Assembly: GCA_947074105.1 (NCBI GenBank)
Contig: CAMTON010000029.1
Location: 1 to 36,290, forward strand
Direction of reading: 5' to 3'
Length of the DNA stretch: 36,290 nt
Origin: an uncultured Bacteroidales bacterium
GTDB taxonomy: Bacteria; Bacteroidota; Bacteroidia; Bacteroidales; JAUNSR01
Part shown: piece by piece, positions 8,503 through 16,897 of the stretch
Layout: the number at the start of each line of letters is the position of its first letter
How positions within the stretch are numbered: the first letter of the stretch is position 1
Position numbers and translations under genes: made by a program
Notes under the pieces: model-generated
What the model was told of the DNA's origin: nothing
Seen by the model: the letters and a program-made list of their open reading frames with translations, nothing else
Database searches by the model: none

Positions 8503-8895
8503 ATGATAAAAAGTTTATTTATATCTGCTGCTCTGTTTTTTTCGATTCCGATGATGGCACTTACACAGGAATCTGAAGCCATTATTCTGAAGGCTTTTTC
8601 TGCCGGTAAGGTTTCTGACATCTCAGAAATGCTTTCCGAAAACGTTCAGATGATTATTATGGGTAAGATATCCAAGCAGGAGAAAGCGAAAGCGATTTCG
8701 TGTATCTCTCCCTATTTTACCGAAAATACAACAAATGATTTTAAAGTGCTTCATAAAGGAAACAACGGGGAAACAAGTTTTCTCATAGGGACTTTCTCTC
8801 ATTCGGGAAAGAAATACAGAATCCATTTCCTTACAAAACATTATAACGACAAGGACATTATTAACCAAATAAGAATAGAAAATAATAATGAATAA
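8503..8895 (+). CDS. DUF4783 family secreted protein
   Basis: Small exported protein of unknown function found in Bacteroidetes next to nadC. The 130 residues begin with a signal peptide (hydrophobic core LFISAALFFSIPMMALT, cleavage near residue 21). The mature part has the layout of the SnoaL/NTF2-like cone fold typical of DUF4783: helices (SEAIILKAFSAGKVSDISEML), then strands ending with FLIGTFSHSGKKYRIHFLTKHYNDKDIINQIRIEN. The 3' end overlaps the nadC start by 8 bases, so the two genes are translationally coupled. This does not show a shared function: NadC is cytoplasmic and this protein is exported. Confidence 0.8.
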   Translation: MIKSLFISAALFFSIPMMALTQESEAIILKAFSAGKVSDISEMLSENVQMIIMGKISKQEKAKAISCISPYFTENTTNDFKVLHKGNNGETSFLIGTFSHSGKKYRIHFLTKHYNDKDIINQIRIENNNE

Positions 8896-9724
8896 TCTTA
8901 TTGATGATTTAATCAAACTTGCCTTTGCCGAAGACATCGGTGATGGCGACCACACTACTCTTTCGACTATTCCTGCCGATGCTATGGGTAAATCAAAGCT
9001 TCTTATCAAACAGGAAGGTATTCTTGCAGGTGTTGAAATGGCTAAGAAAGTTTTCAATGCTTTCGATCCTTCTCTGGAAATGGAGATTTTCATCAACGAC
9101 GGCGCACACGTAAAACCGGGAGATGTTGCTTTTATCGTTTCCGGTAAAATTCAGTCTCTTCTTCAGACTGAGCGTCTTATGCTTAACATTATGCAGCGTA
9201 TGAGCGGTATCGCTACCGTGACAAACAAATATGTAAAACTTCTTGAAGGAACAAATACAAGAGTTCTTGATACACGTAAGACAACTCCGGGACTTCGCAT
9301 GATTGAGAAAGCTGCAGTTAAGATCGGCGGAGGCGTTAACCACCGTATCGGTCTTTTCGATATGATACTTATCAAAGACAATCATGTTGACTTCGCAGGT
9401 AGCCTTGAAAACGCGGTAAACCAGGCTAAGGCTTACTGTAAGGAAAAAGGCAAAGATCTTAAGATCGAACTTGAAGTACGTAACTTCGACGAACTTGAGC
9501 GCGCTCTTAAGGTTGGTGTTGACCGTGTAATGCTTGACAACTTCTCTCCTGCCGATACTAAAAAAGCTGTTGAGTTTATCAACGGACGCGTAGAGACAGA
9601 ATCATCAGGCGGAATCACTATCGACACTCTTCGCGAGTATGCGGAGTGCGGTGTTGATTATATATCTGTAGGCGCACTGACACACTCGGTTAAAGGCCTG
9701 GATATGAGCTTCAAAGCTTGTTAA
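8888..9724 (+). CDS. nadC: Nicotinate-nucleotide pyrophosphorylase (carboxylating)
   Basis: Quinolinate phosphoribosyltransferase, the third step of de novo NAD synthesis: quinolinate plus PRPP gives nicotinate mononucleotide, CO2 and pyrophosphate. It acts as a cytosolic dimer. The 278-residue length is typical. Family motifs are present: ED(I)GDGDHTT near residues 15-24, the ERLMLN helix (95-100), DTRKTTPGLR (128-137), HRIGLFD (152-158), KDNH (163-166), and IELEVRNFDE and MLDNFSP later. The gene overlaps the end of DUF4783 by 8 bases and is followed by a strong terminator at 9975-10011. No nadA or nadB is in view. Confidence 0.97.
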   Translation: MNNLIDDLIKLAFAEDIGDGDHTTLSTIPADAMGKSKLLIKQEGILAGVEMAKKVFNAFDPSLEMEIFINDGAHVKPGDVAFIVSGKIQSLLQTERLMLNIMQRMSGIATVTNKYVKLLEGTNTRVLDTRKTTPGLRMIEKAAVKIGGGVNHRIGLFDMILIKDNHVDFAGSLENAVNQAKAYCKEKGKDLKIELEVRNFDELERALKVGVDRVMLDNFSPADTKKAVEFINGRVETESSGGITIDTLREYAECGVDYISVGALTHSVKGLDMSFKAC

Positions 9725-9741
9725 TATTGCAATTAGGGCAT

Positions 9742-9960
9742 TGTTGATAACTTGTCAATATATGTTGATAACTACAGAATAACGGTTGAAAACAATGGTT
9801 ATATGTTTATAACCAGAAGTCTGATCACAAATAAACAGCGGATACAACTATGTTGATAACCACCTCTGATTGTTGATAACCTGGTTATATTGTTAATAAC
9901 CCATATCTCCGGATGTTGATAACTACGGGTAATTGTTGATAACTCTGAAACTTATCAACC
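9742..9960. repeat. Phased array of TGTTGATAAC boxes (DnaA-box-like)
   Basis: Exact TGTTGATAAC occurs six times in one orientation, starting at 9742, 9763, 9851, 9871, 9914 and 9934. Near copies are at 9784 (GGTTGAAAAC), 9804 (TGTTTATAAC) and 9891 (TGTTAATAAC). A reverse copy (TTATCAACC) is at 9952-9960. Spacing is 20, 21 or 23 bases, except for one 47-base gap, so most boxes lie on the same face of the helix. TTATCAACA, the complement of the core, differs by one base from the general DnaA box TTATCCACA. A GGTTATA / TATAACC hairpin lies at 9797-9814. Confidence 0.8.
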
Positions 9961-9974
9961 TCGCAACAATATTT

Positions 9975-10011
9975 AAAGGGACGAAAAACCAAAAGTTTTT
10001 CGTCCCTTTTT
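9975..10011 (+). terminator. Strong intrinsic terminator of nadC
   Basis: Perfect 15-bp stem (AAAGGGACGAAAAAC at 9975-9989 with its complement at 9995-10009), a five-base loop and a T-run continuing to 10011. It is the first terminator after nadC, about 250 bases past its stop codon and beyond the box array, so the array would be transcribed into the nadC 3' end. Confidence 0.85.
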
Positions 10012-10031
10012 CATTTCTGTACGACAATAAA

Positions 10032-10066
10032 AAAGAGTGCTTCAGGTTTACCCTTTGGCACTCTTT
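10032..10066. terminator. Second hairpin in the nadC-asnB gap
   Basis: AAAGAGTGC (10032-10040) pairs with GCACTCTTT (10058-10066) around a 17-base loop. Read leftward, it is followed by a T-rich tract (the A-run at 10029-10034), so it could back up asnB termination. It is about 355 bases from the asnB stop. Confidence 0.45.
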
Positions 10067-10140
10067 AATAATCTCTGGAAAACAAATATATCTTATGAAA
10101 TTTGGTTTCTTAAAATAAATAAGAACCCGGATTAGAGGCC

Positions 10141-10344
10141 TCACGGCTTATGGGCGGATTCTTATCAAACAAAAAAATACAAACAAAATTAAGGTTCAGT
10201 GGCGCTTATATAATTTACTATGTATAAAGTCTTTATTTATATATCAATTATTTCAATCTTTGATATCTTATATTATTAACTCCGTTATAATACTATCTTT
10301 TAATCGAGATTTCCATCTCATAGCCCCTGGCAAGAGCTATGAGA
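10141..10344. other. AT-rich tract ending in a hairpin, asnB 3' region
   Basis: From about 10160 to 10310 the sequence is strongly AT-rich with no open reading frame and no recognisable RNA gene. It ends in a perfect 9-bp hairpin, TCTCATAGC / GCTATGAGA (10316-10324 and 10336-10344). This hairpin lies about 80 bases after the asnB stop and may form its 3' end, although no T-run follows it. The AT-rich tract sits beside the TGTTGATAAC array and could be an unwinding element if that array is an origin; this is speculative. Confidence 0.35.
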
Positions 10345-10421
10345 AATAAAATCTCTTTAACAAAAAACAGTAAATTTAACTGCGGTCTCACGACGCAGTA
10401 ATTGCGGAGATATATATCTTA

Positions 10422-12086
10422 TTAATAAGCCTTTTCGTGAACGGCCTTAACAGCTCTTCCCGAAGGATCGTTCATGTTTTGAAAAGCCTTATCCCATGCT
10501 AACGCTTCCGGAGTACTGCATGCAACCGATGGAACCGAAGGAACCGTCTTAGCTGCAGTTTCTGATGGGAAGTGCTCTTCGAATATCATTCTGTAATAAT
10601 ACTCTTCTTTATTCATCGGAGTATTTACAGGGAATCTCTGAGAGGCTGCAGCCATCATTTCATCTGAAACTTTTTCTGCTGTCACTGCCTTAAGAGTATC
10701 GATCCAGTTATAGCCTACACCGTCGGAGAACTGTTCTTTCTGTCTCCATACGATTTCCTGAGGCAATAAATCTTCGAAAGCTTTTCTTACCACCCATTTT
10801 TCCATCTTACCGTTTCCGGCCATCTTATCTTTAGGGTTCAGGCGCATCGCAGTATCTATGAATTCATAGTCAAGAAACGGCACGCGGCCTTCAACTCCCC
10901 ATGCTGCAAGCGATTTGTTCGCTCTAAGACAGTCGTACAGGTAAAGTTTGCTTAGTTTTCTTACGGTCTCTTCGTGGAATGATTTAGCATCAGGTGCTTT
11001 ATGGAAGTAAAGATATCCTCCGAAAAGCTCATCAGCTCCCTCTCCCGAAAGAACCATCTTGATACCCATTGAACGGATCACTCTGGCAAGCAAATACATA
11101 GGAGTAGATGCTCTTACAGTTGTCACATCATAAGTTTCAAGGAAATATATCACATCTCTTACGGCGTCAAGACCTTCCTGAACCGTATAGTTGATTTCGT
11201 GATGGATTGTACCGATATGATCTGCCACTTTTCTGGCAGCTTTCAAATCCGGCGCACCTTTAAGACCTACTGCAAAAGAATGCAGCTGAGGCCACCATGC
11301 AGTCTCTTCCTTATCAGATTCAACACGTTTTCCGGCGTGAATCTTTGCAAGAGCTGAGATAACTGAAGAATCAAGACCTCCTGAAAGCAATACTCCGTAA
11401 GGAACATCCGACATCAGCTGTCTTTTCACGGCTGCTTCAAGAGCATCATGAAGATCTTCAATGCTTGTTTCGTTATCTTTTACGCTGTCAAAGCTCATCC
11501 AGTCTCTTGTATACCAGCGTTTGATTTCGCCTTCACGACTGTCAAGATAGTGTCCCGGAGGGAATGTCTCGATATGTGAGCAATAACCTTCAAGAGCTTT
11601 AAGCTCAGAAGCTACATATAATGTACCTCTTATATCATAACCGTAATATAAAGGGATTATCCCCATATGGTCGCGGGCGATAAAGTAGGCGTCATTTTCA
11701 ATATCATAAAGAGCAAAACCGAAAATTCCGTTCAGTTTGCTTACAAAGTCTTTTCCGTATTTTCTGTACAGAGCAAGGATCACTTCGCAATCAGAACCTG
11801 TAAGAAAATCATATTCATCTTTCATTTCTTCTCTGAACTCGCGATGGTTATATATCTCCCCGTTCACCGCAAGAACAAGTTTTCCATCTTTGCTGAATAA
11901 AGGCTGCCCACCTGATTCAGGATCGACGATTGAAAGACGTTCGTGAGCTAAAATTGCTTTTTCCCCACTGTAAATGCCAGACCAGTCCGGGCCACGATGA
12001 CGTATTCTTTTTGCCATCTTCAGCACTTGCGGACGTAATGTCGCTGATGGCTGTTTTAGATCAAAAACACATACTATTCCACACAT
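10422..12086 (-). CDS. asnB: Asparagine synthase B (glutamine-hydrolysing)
   Basis: Makes asparagine from aspartate, ATP and glutamine in the cytoplasm. It is a 554-residue, two-domain class II glutamine amidotransferase. Met1 is followed by the N-terminal nucleophile Cys2 (MCGIVCVFD), with RHRGPDWSG, AVNGEIYNH and TGSDCE of the glutaminase domain. The synthetase domain has the PP-loop SGGLDSS at 235-241, then MVLSGEGADELFGGY and the EGRVPFLDYEF block. Length and domain order match the AsnB form. It has a good promoter at 12136-12165 with an embedded palindrome, and stands alone as a transcription unit. Confidence 0.97.
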   Translation of the reverse strand: MCGIVCVFDLKQPSATLRPQVLKMAKRIRHRGPDWSGIYSGEKAILAHERLSIVDPESGGQPLFSKDGKLVLAVNGEIYNHREFREEMKDEYDFLTGSDCEVILALYRKYGKDFVSKLNGIFGFALYDIENDAYFIARDHMGIIPLYYGYDIRGTLYVASELKALEGYCSHIETFPPGHYLDSREGEIKRWYTRDWMSFDSVKDNETSIEDLHDALEAAVKRQLMSDVPYGVLLSGGLDSSVISALAKIHAGKRVESDKEETAWWPQLHSFAVGLKGAPDLKAARKVADHIGTIHHEINYTVQEGLDAVRDVIYFLETYDVTTVRASTPMYLLARVIRSMGIKMVLSGEGADELFGGYLYFHKAPDAKSFHEETVRKLSKLYLYDCLRANKSLAAWGVEGRVPFLDYEFIDTAMRLNPKDKMAGNGKMEKWVVRKAFEDLLPQEIVWRQKEQFSDGVGYNWIDTLKAVTAEKVSDEMMAAASQRFPVNTPMNKEEYYYRMIFEEHFPSETAAKTVPSVPSVACSTPEALAWDKAFQNMNDPSGRAVKAVHEKAY

Positions 12087-12135
12087 ATTGATATCTTTTT
12101 TACTGTTTTGTATTCTTTTTGTTGTTATTATGGTA

Positions 12136-12166
12136 CAAATATAAGTATTTTGTTTTAAAACAAAAT
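12136..12166 (-). promoter_or_regulatory. asnB promoter with 20-bp perfect palindrome (operator candidate)
   Basis: On the minus strand TATATTTG (12143-12136) matches the -7 box TAnnTTTG. TTTTG at 12165-12161 is a -33-like element 17 bases upstream. Between and over them lies the perfect 20-base palindrome ATTTTGTTTTAAAACAAAAT (12147-12166), which overlaps the -33 element and fills the spacer. A dimeric regulator bound there would block polymerase. The asnB start codon is about 50 bases downstream. Confidence 0.6.
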
Positions 12167-12440
12167 GTTTTTAAAGAAAAATGTTGCCAATAAAGAGTTT
12201 TTTATGGAAATATGTCTTCAAACCGCCTTAAAACGACGACTTTTTTCCATTTTCCTATATTAAAGGAATATTTTTTCGGCAAAAAATAAGCTTATCATAG
12301 TATTCAAGAACAAAATGTCAATAAAAACAGACGTGCAATTTCTTTTTGCTGCAATTATGTTACATATATTTATATGGATGTAACATATTCCGTTCTTAAT
12401 GTTATAAGGCGAAATATTCATATTTATCATATTATATAAT

Positions 12441-12620
12441 AAGGAACCTGATTCAGCAAAAGCTCCGTCTTAATGAAGGTTCCCGCCCGAATACTCTCAG
12501 CCTCCGGAAAGAGTACTCCCGTTTCACGGGAAGAGATCGCCCGACCTCCTTATGGAAAGCGCTCTGCCTCTTTGCCGGAGCCGGCGGTATCTGCACCGGT
12601 GCTCTTAAAAGGGATTAACC
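12441..12620. other. GC-rich island, possible structured RNA
   Basis: Within the 788-base asnB to metalloprotease gap, about 180 bases are markedly GC-rich against AT-rich flanks and full of hairpins. GGAACC / GGTTCC (12443-12448, 12478-12483) enclose AGC-AAAA-GCT. GAATACTCT (12489-12497) faces AGAGTACTC (12510-12518). CCCGT / ACGGG (12518-12522, 12526-12530) has a three-base loop, and GCACCGGTGC (12593-12602) is a perfect palindrome. The second pair has an A-C mismatch on the plus strand but a G-T wobble on the minus strand, a weak hint that an RNA would come from the minus strand. I do not recognise a known RNA family and see no promoter. The remainder of the gap, 12167-12440 and 12640-12874, is plain AT-rich sequence. 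Confidence 0.4.
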
Positions 12621-12634
12621 CAAATAAGAAATGA
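12473..12634 (+). CDS. Short ORF inside the GC-rich island (uncertain)
   Basis: A 53-codon frame from ATG at 12473 to TGA at 12632-12634. The translation begins MKVPARILSASG and continues proline-, serine- and charge-rich, ending LLKGINPNKK. It has no signal peptide, membrane segment or recognisable motif. There is no ribosome-binding site upstream and codon use is unlike the neighbouring genes. In GC-rich DNA an open frame of this size is easily due to chance, so I hold it as a doubtful gene; the hairpin-rich island may instead be an RNA or a dispersed repeat. It is the only ATG-started frame I found that crosses the island. Confidence 0.22.
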   Translation: MKVPARILSASGKSTPVSREEIARPPYGKRSASLPEPAVSAPVLLKGINPNKK

Positions 12635-12874
12635 TAAATGAAGCAGGAAAAACGGAGCAGGATATTTAAATTACTGAATGTGAAAGATTTTTATCCTTAA
12701 ATGAAGGACGGAGACCTATTTTTATGAAAAATATTTCATAATTTGCGGTACTTATTCTTAATAAGGTTGCAAAAGAAATAAAACCCGACTCATCAGTATT
12801 TATTAATAGCGGATTGCTTCCGGAAAAGAATCACACATTAGACACATTATAGTTAACACTTTAAAATATAGCAC

Positions 12875-15800
12875 ATGAGGAAACCTTTACAATCGCTTCT
12901 GACCACTTTGTTTGTGTCAGGAAATCTATTTGCCGGTTTCGCCCAGACGACAGGAGATACGATAGTCGTCGATGGTCTGAAACTAAGACTTATAGGTGAA
13001 AACATCATCTCAAATCCGGGCTTCGAAGACGGATTTACAGGATGGACCGATGCCACTTCGGCAGCCGCTACTCTGACTTCCACAAATTTTACTCTTAACA
13101 ATACAGGCGGTGTCGATAATTCCGCTTATATAATAGGTAAGGTAAATGCCAACTCTTCTTCTGCCGGATCTATCGGTACGGGATGGCCGGTTGAGGCAGA
13201 TAAAAAATATCTGTTCTATTATCATATTAAATATGTAAACTCAGCTTCGGCTTCCGGAACTGAAGAGTGGGTTAAAGTCTCACTTACAAATAATAAAAAC
13301 GCAGCTGATGAGCCTCTTGTCCTGTTAAATGAGGCACAGGTCGATAAAGGTGAATGGACAAAGAATTCTATTGTTTTCACAAACTCTTCACCTTCATATT
13401 CCCATATCGTTGCTCGTTTCCGCTGGCTTAACAACAGACTTGCTTTTGACGAATTCGGATTATACGAGGTCGATGAACTGCCTCATATTGAAGAGCTGCA
13501 AAGCATAATAGATGAAGCTCTTTCTATATATAATTCAGAGCTTAACGGAGCAGATCTGTTTATGGAAGCTATAGAGACTGCCAAATCATTTCTTGAAAGT
13601 GAATCTTCTTCTGATGTAGCTAAAGCTATAAGCGACCTGAAGAAAGCGACTCAGACATTCAGAATGCAGAGTGCGTCTCCTGAGAATCCGCTTGATATGA
13701 CATCTTTTATTGAGAATCAGGGATTTGACGAGAATACAGGGAACGGATGGAAAGGCATAGGTGTCATCAATTATCATGAAGTGGAATTTTATGAGAAGAC
13801 ATTCGATATGTATCAGGATATCGAGGGACTTCCTGCCGGAAAATACATTATGAAAGCACAGGGCTTCGAGCGTCCTAAAGCTAATGACAGCGGTGCCGCT
13901 TATAAAGCAGGTACTGAAATGATATATGCGCGTTTCTATGCCAAGGGAACGAGTTATCCTGAAAAGAGCATTTCTTTCAATTCTCTTTACAAACATACTT
14001 ATTCCGGAAGCGGAAGTTCCAACAACTATGTAAATTCTATGGCTGCTGCTGAAACGATGTTCAATACAGCAGGAAAGAATTACTATGACACCGATCTTAA
14101 CAATATCATTATCGGTGAAGGTGACATACTTAGAATAGGTGCTAAAAGTGATTTTAAACAGAACGGATACTGGACTTTGTTTGATAATTTCCGTCTTTTA
14201 TATCTTGGGCCTGTTGAAGCGTCAGATCTTAAAGTTGCAATTGCGGAACATATTGCAGAAGCAGAATCGATGTTTGAACTGAAAATGAGTAATCAGGCTC
14301 TTGCTGCACTAAACAGCTGCATAGCGATTGCCAAAGATGCTATTGAATCGGAAGATGACGATAAACTACAGTCTGTTCAACAAATGATGAATAAGGTTAT
14401 CGTTGAAGCAGAGCTTTCCGTTACAGTTTACAGCAATCTTCATACTGCAATAGAAGAAGGCTACGAACTTATGGAGTATTATGAAGATGTAAAAGCAAGA
14501 ACTCTTCAGAAGGCCATCGATGAGGCAAAAGTTCTGGTCGATAATCTTGATGCAGAACAAAGCGCTCTTGAAACAGCTCTTGCCAACCTTAATAACATTG
14601 TCGTTAAGAAAATATATATTCCGACATGGATGATGGGAGATGTCAATAACCCTGCAAATCAGTGGACGATGGAAAGAAGCCATCAGTCAAAAAGCTTTAT
14701 CCTTTTCTGGGAAGAAGGATACGGACAGGATCCAAGAGTCGTGGCTGACGGAAATTACCGTGTGAATACGGACAACATTCTTGAGCTTGCAGAAACATGT
14801 TTCCATTTTTATGCAGATTCACTGAAGTTTATCACAAAAGGAAAATCTAAAACAGATGACTATAAGATGATTATCCGTCTTCGTCATACACGTGACTGGG
14901 AAGCTACCGGTTCAGGTGTTGACGATCAGATCGGTCTGCTGACTCTTACTGCTTGGTCGGCACAGTCGGCAGGTCATACTCTGGCTCATGAGGTGGGACA
15001 TTGCTTCCAGTATCAGGTGCATTGCGACAACGGCGATCAGAACGGATGGATGTACGGATACGGAACAAACGGAGCTGGCGGAAACGGCTGGTGGGAACAG
15101 TGTGCTCAGTGGCAGGGATTCAAGATATTCCCGACACAGCAGTTTACCGACGGCAGATATGCTAATTATCTGAACACGGCTCACAAGCATATCCTTCACG
15201 AAACTCCGCGTTATGATAATTATTTCATTCAGGATTACTGGACTTACCGTCGCGGTATGGATATCATCGGACGACTTTGGAATGAATCGAAATATCCTGA
15301 AGATCCTGTAGATACTTATAAGAGAATCAACAGTGTCACTCAGAGTGAATTCAATGATGAGATGTACGACTGTGCCGCACGCTTTGCGACATGGGATATT
15401 CCTGATCTTATCGAATACGGAAACAGCAGGTACAGCGCTCGCCCTCAGACTTCATTGACAGATATAGGTGATGATGTATGGCAGATCAATTATGATCATT
15501 GCCCTGAAAACTACGGTTATAACGTAATCAAACTTAACGCTCCTTCTTCTGCGAGAACTGTAAGCGTGCTCTTTGAAGGAAAACCCGGGCTTACAGGTTA
15601 CAGAAAGAAATCAATCTCTTATGCAGGATGGCGTTTTGGTTTTGTCGCACTTCTGAAAGACGGTACACGAGTTTACAGTGAGATGGGTTCTGCATCTTTC
15701 CGCGCACAACAGGGAACAGTAGTTTTCGACTGTCCGGATAACTGTAAGAATCTGTGGCTTGTTGTGACAGGCGCTCCTTCCACACACTGGAAGCATGCCT

Positions 15801-16126
15801 GGGATGATGACGACAGCAACGATGAGCAATGGCCTTATCAGGTTAAGTTTATAAATACTAATCTTTCAGGTAAGGTTAACGTAACAGGTATTGAAAGCGT
15901 GACAGATAACAGCGAGCTATCTTCTGTTTATGTAATTGAGGATAAAGTTTATGTTACAGGTTTCAATGGCCCTGCTGCAATAAGCATAGTTGATATCACA
16001 GGGCGCGTAGTATTGAAAGAGATTGCTGAAGGCGATAGTTTCAGTGCGGCATTGCCTAAGGGTATATATATTGTTTCGGTAAATTCGGGCAACAGAAATG
16101 TGTCAAGAAAGATTATCGTTCAGTAA
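12875..16126 (+). CDS. Secreted multidomain HEVGH (DUF6055-like) metalloprotease-like protein with T9SS sorting domain
   Basis: Large exported protein of 1083 residues. In order: signal peptide (1-23); a galactose-binding-like module starting NPGFEDGFTGWT (about 45-195); helical FIVAR-like repeats (about 205-270 and 455-595) around a second beta module; a catalytic-looking domain resembling DUF6055 (about 605-860); and a C-terminal T9SS type A sorting domain (about 1018-1083, ending ISIVDITGRVVLKEI...GIYIVSVNSG...KIIVQ). The catalytic domain carries LAHEVGHCFQ, a zinc-binding HExxH at His705-Glu706...His709, and Glu741 in WWEQCAQW as a possible third ligand, a gluzincin-like arrangement. The substrate is unknown; the binding modules suggest glycans or glycoproteins. 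It stands alone and ends in a strong terminator. The sorting domain implies the cell has a type IX secretion system. Confidence 0.82.
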   Translation: MRKPLQSLLTTLFVSGNLFAGFAQTTGDTIVVDGLKLRLIGENIISNPGFEDGFTGWTDATSAAATLTSTNFTLNNTGGVDNSAYIIGKVNANSSSAGSIGTGWPVEADKKYLFYYHIKYVNSASASGTEEWVKVSLTNNKNAADEPLVLLNEAQVDKGEWTKNSIVFTNSSPSYSHIVARFRWLNNRLAFDEFGLYEVDELPHIEELQSIIDEALSIYNSELNGADLFMEAIETAKSFLESESSSDVAKAISDLKKATQTFRMQSASPENPLDMTSFIENQGFDENTGNGWKGIGVINYHEVEFYEKTFDMYQDIEGLPAGKYIMKAQGFERPKANDSGAAYKAGTEMIYARFYAKGTSYPEKSISFNSLYKHTYSGSGSSNNYVNSMAAAETMFNTAGKNYYDTDLNNIIIGEGDILRIGAKSDFKQNGYWTLFDNFRLLYLGPVEASDLKVAIAEHIAEAESMFELKMSNQALAALNSCIAIAKDAIESEDDDKLQSVQQMMNKVIVEAELSVTVYSNLHTAIEEGYELMEYYEDVKARTLQKAIDEAKVLVDNLDAEQSALETALANLNNIVVKKIYIPTWMMGDVNNPANQWTMERSHQSKSFILFWEEGYGQDPRVVADGNYRVNTDNILELAETCFHFYADSLKFITKGKSKTDDYKMIIRLRHTRDWEATGSGVDDQIGLLTLTAWSAQSAGHTLAHEVGHCFQYQVHCDNGDQNGWMYGYGTNGAGGNGWWEQCAQWQGFKIFPTQQFTDGRYANYLNTAHKHILHETPRYDNYFIQDYWTYRRGMDIIGRLWNESKYPEDPVDTYKRINSVTQSEFNDEMYDCAARFATWDIPDLIEYGNSRYSARPQTSLTDIGDDVWQINYDHCPENYGYNVIKLNAPSSARTVSVLFEGKPGLTGYRKKSISYAGWRFGFVALLKDGTRVYSEMGSASFRAQQGTVVFDCPDNCKNLWLVVTGAPSTHWKHAWDDDDSNDEQWPYQVKFINTNLSGKVNVTGIESVTDNSELSSVYVIEDKVYVTGFNGPAAISIVDITGRVVLKEIAEGDSFSAALPKGIYIVSVNSGNRNVSRKIIVQ

Positions 16127-16183
16127 ACTCAATTTATCACTTCTGCTTATTTCATAATCAGGAGCATAGAGATATAAAAACCT

Positions 16184-16221
16184 AACAGGATGCACCGGAT
16201 TAAATTCTGATGCATCCTGTT
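16184..16221 (+). terminator. Intrinsic terminator after the metalloprotease gene
   Basis: Perfect 11-bp stem AACAGGATGCA / TGCATCCTGTT (16184-16194 and 16211-16221) followed by a run of T. It sits in the 104-base gap between convergent genes, only about 10 bases before the stop codon of the leftward gene. Confidence 0.88.
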
Positions 16222-16230
16222 TTTTTATTT

Positions 16231-16740
16231 CTATTTTATGCGGATATTAATTTTTTTGCTCTTACCTGATATCGATGTTATTTCAAACCGGAGCACTTCG
16301 GTACGATGAAACGACTTTTCGGCATATTTTATGCCGACCTCAATATCATCGGGAGAGTATTTCTTAAGAATGAGATGAAGGGCTTTTACCCTTTCCTCAA
16401 CCGGCAGATCTCTTTTTATGACACCTTTTATAAGCACGCTTTCGTATGCGGCAGTGAATTTATCGGGAATCACTTTTGATTTTCCCACAATACAGAATGT
16501 CACTTCCGGATTGCGGTCAAGGCATTCGAGCTTATGTCCCTGAGGTGCACAATGAATATAAATATATCTGTCATTATCCCATACATAATTAAGGGGGATG
16601 CCATAGCCGGCGTCACGTCCGTCACGTTCCTCAACCATTGAAAGAACTCCGTAATCGGAAGTTTTTATTATTTCTTCCGCTCTTTCCTCATCAAGGAGTC
16701 TGTCCTGGCGGCGTACATTCGTATTTGAGTAATTATCCAT
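16231..16740 (-). CDS. Nim-like pyridoxamine-phosphate-oxidase-family flavoprotein
   Basis: Probable FMN-binding split-barrel protein of the pyridoxamine 5'-phosphate oxidase-like superfamily, closest in pattern to the NimA group linked to 5-nitroimidazole reduction or resistance. The 169-residue protein has no signal peptide. Family marks are the N-terminal strand DYGVLSMVEERDG, YGIPLNYVWDNDRYIYIHCAPQGHKLECLDRNPEVTFCIV (His63 and His69, near the cofactor in relatives) and ESVLIKGVIKR. Many chromosomal relatives do not confer drug resistance, so resistance should not be assumed. It is divergent from the CDGSH/DsrE-like operon, which suggests a shared redox theme. No consensus promoter was found in the 157-base divergent spacer. 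Confidence 0.8.
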   Translation of the reverse strand: MDNYSNTNVRRQDRLLDEERAEEIIKTSDYGVLSMVEERDGRDAGYGIPLNYVWDNDRYIYIHCAPQGHKLECLDRNPEVTFCIVGKSKVIPDKFTAAYESVLIKGVIKRDLPVEERVKALHLILKKYSPDDIEVGIKYAEKSFHRTEVLRFEITSISGKSKKINIRIK

Positions 16741-16897
16741 ATTATTTTTTATTTTTCTGATCTTCTGATTTTCCGCTTATTCTAAAAGATATTCGTAATA
16801 CAAATTAAATGATAATTATGTAACGGGATATTTATACATAATATGAACATCAATATATATGTCAATGTTTTTACCGTGAACTTAATAACTATCATTT

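Noticed and set aside
9725..10421. tRNA or other standard RNA gene in the nadC-asnB gap
   Set aside because: No T-loop motif or cloverleaf could be built; only boxes, hairpins and AT-rich DNA are seen.
12441..12560. TPP riboswitch-like words (GAACCTGATTCAG on plus, GGCTGAGAG on minus) in the GC-rich island
   Set aside because: The two words lie on opposite strands, and on neither strand does the CTGAGA...ACCC...GAACCTGATCTGG order of a TPP riboswitch exist.
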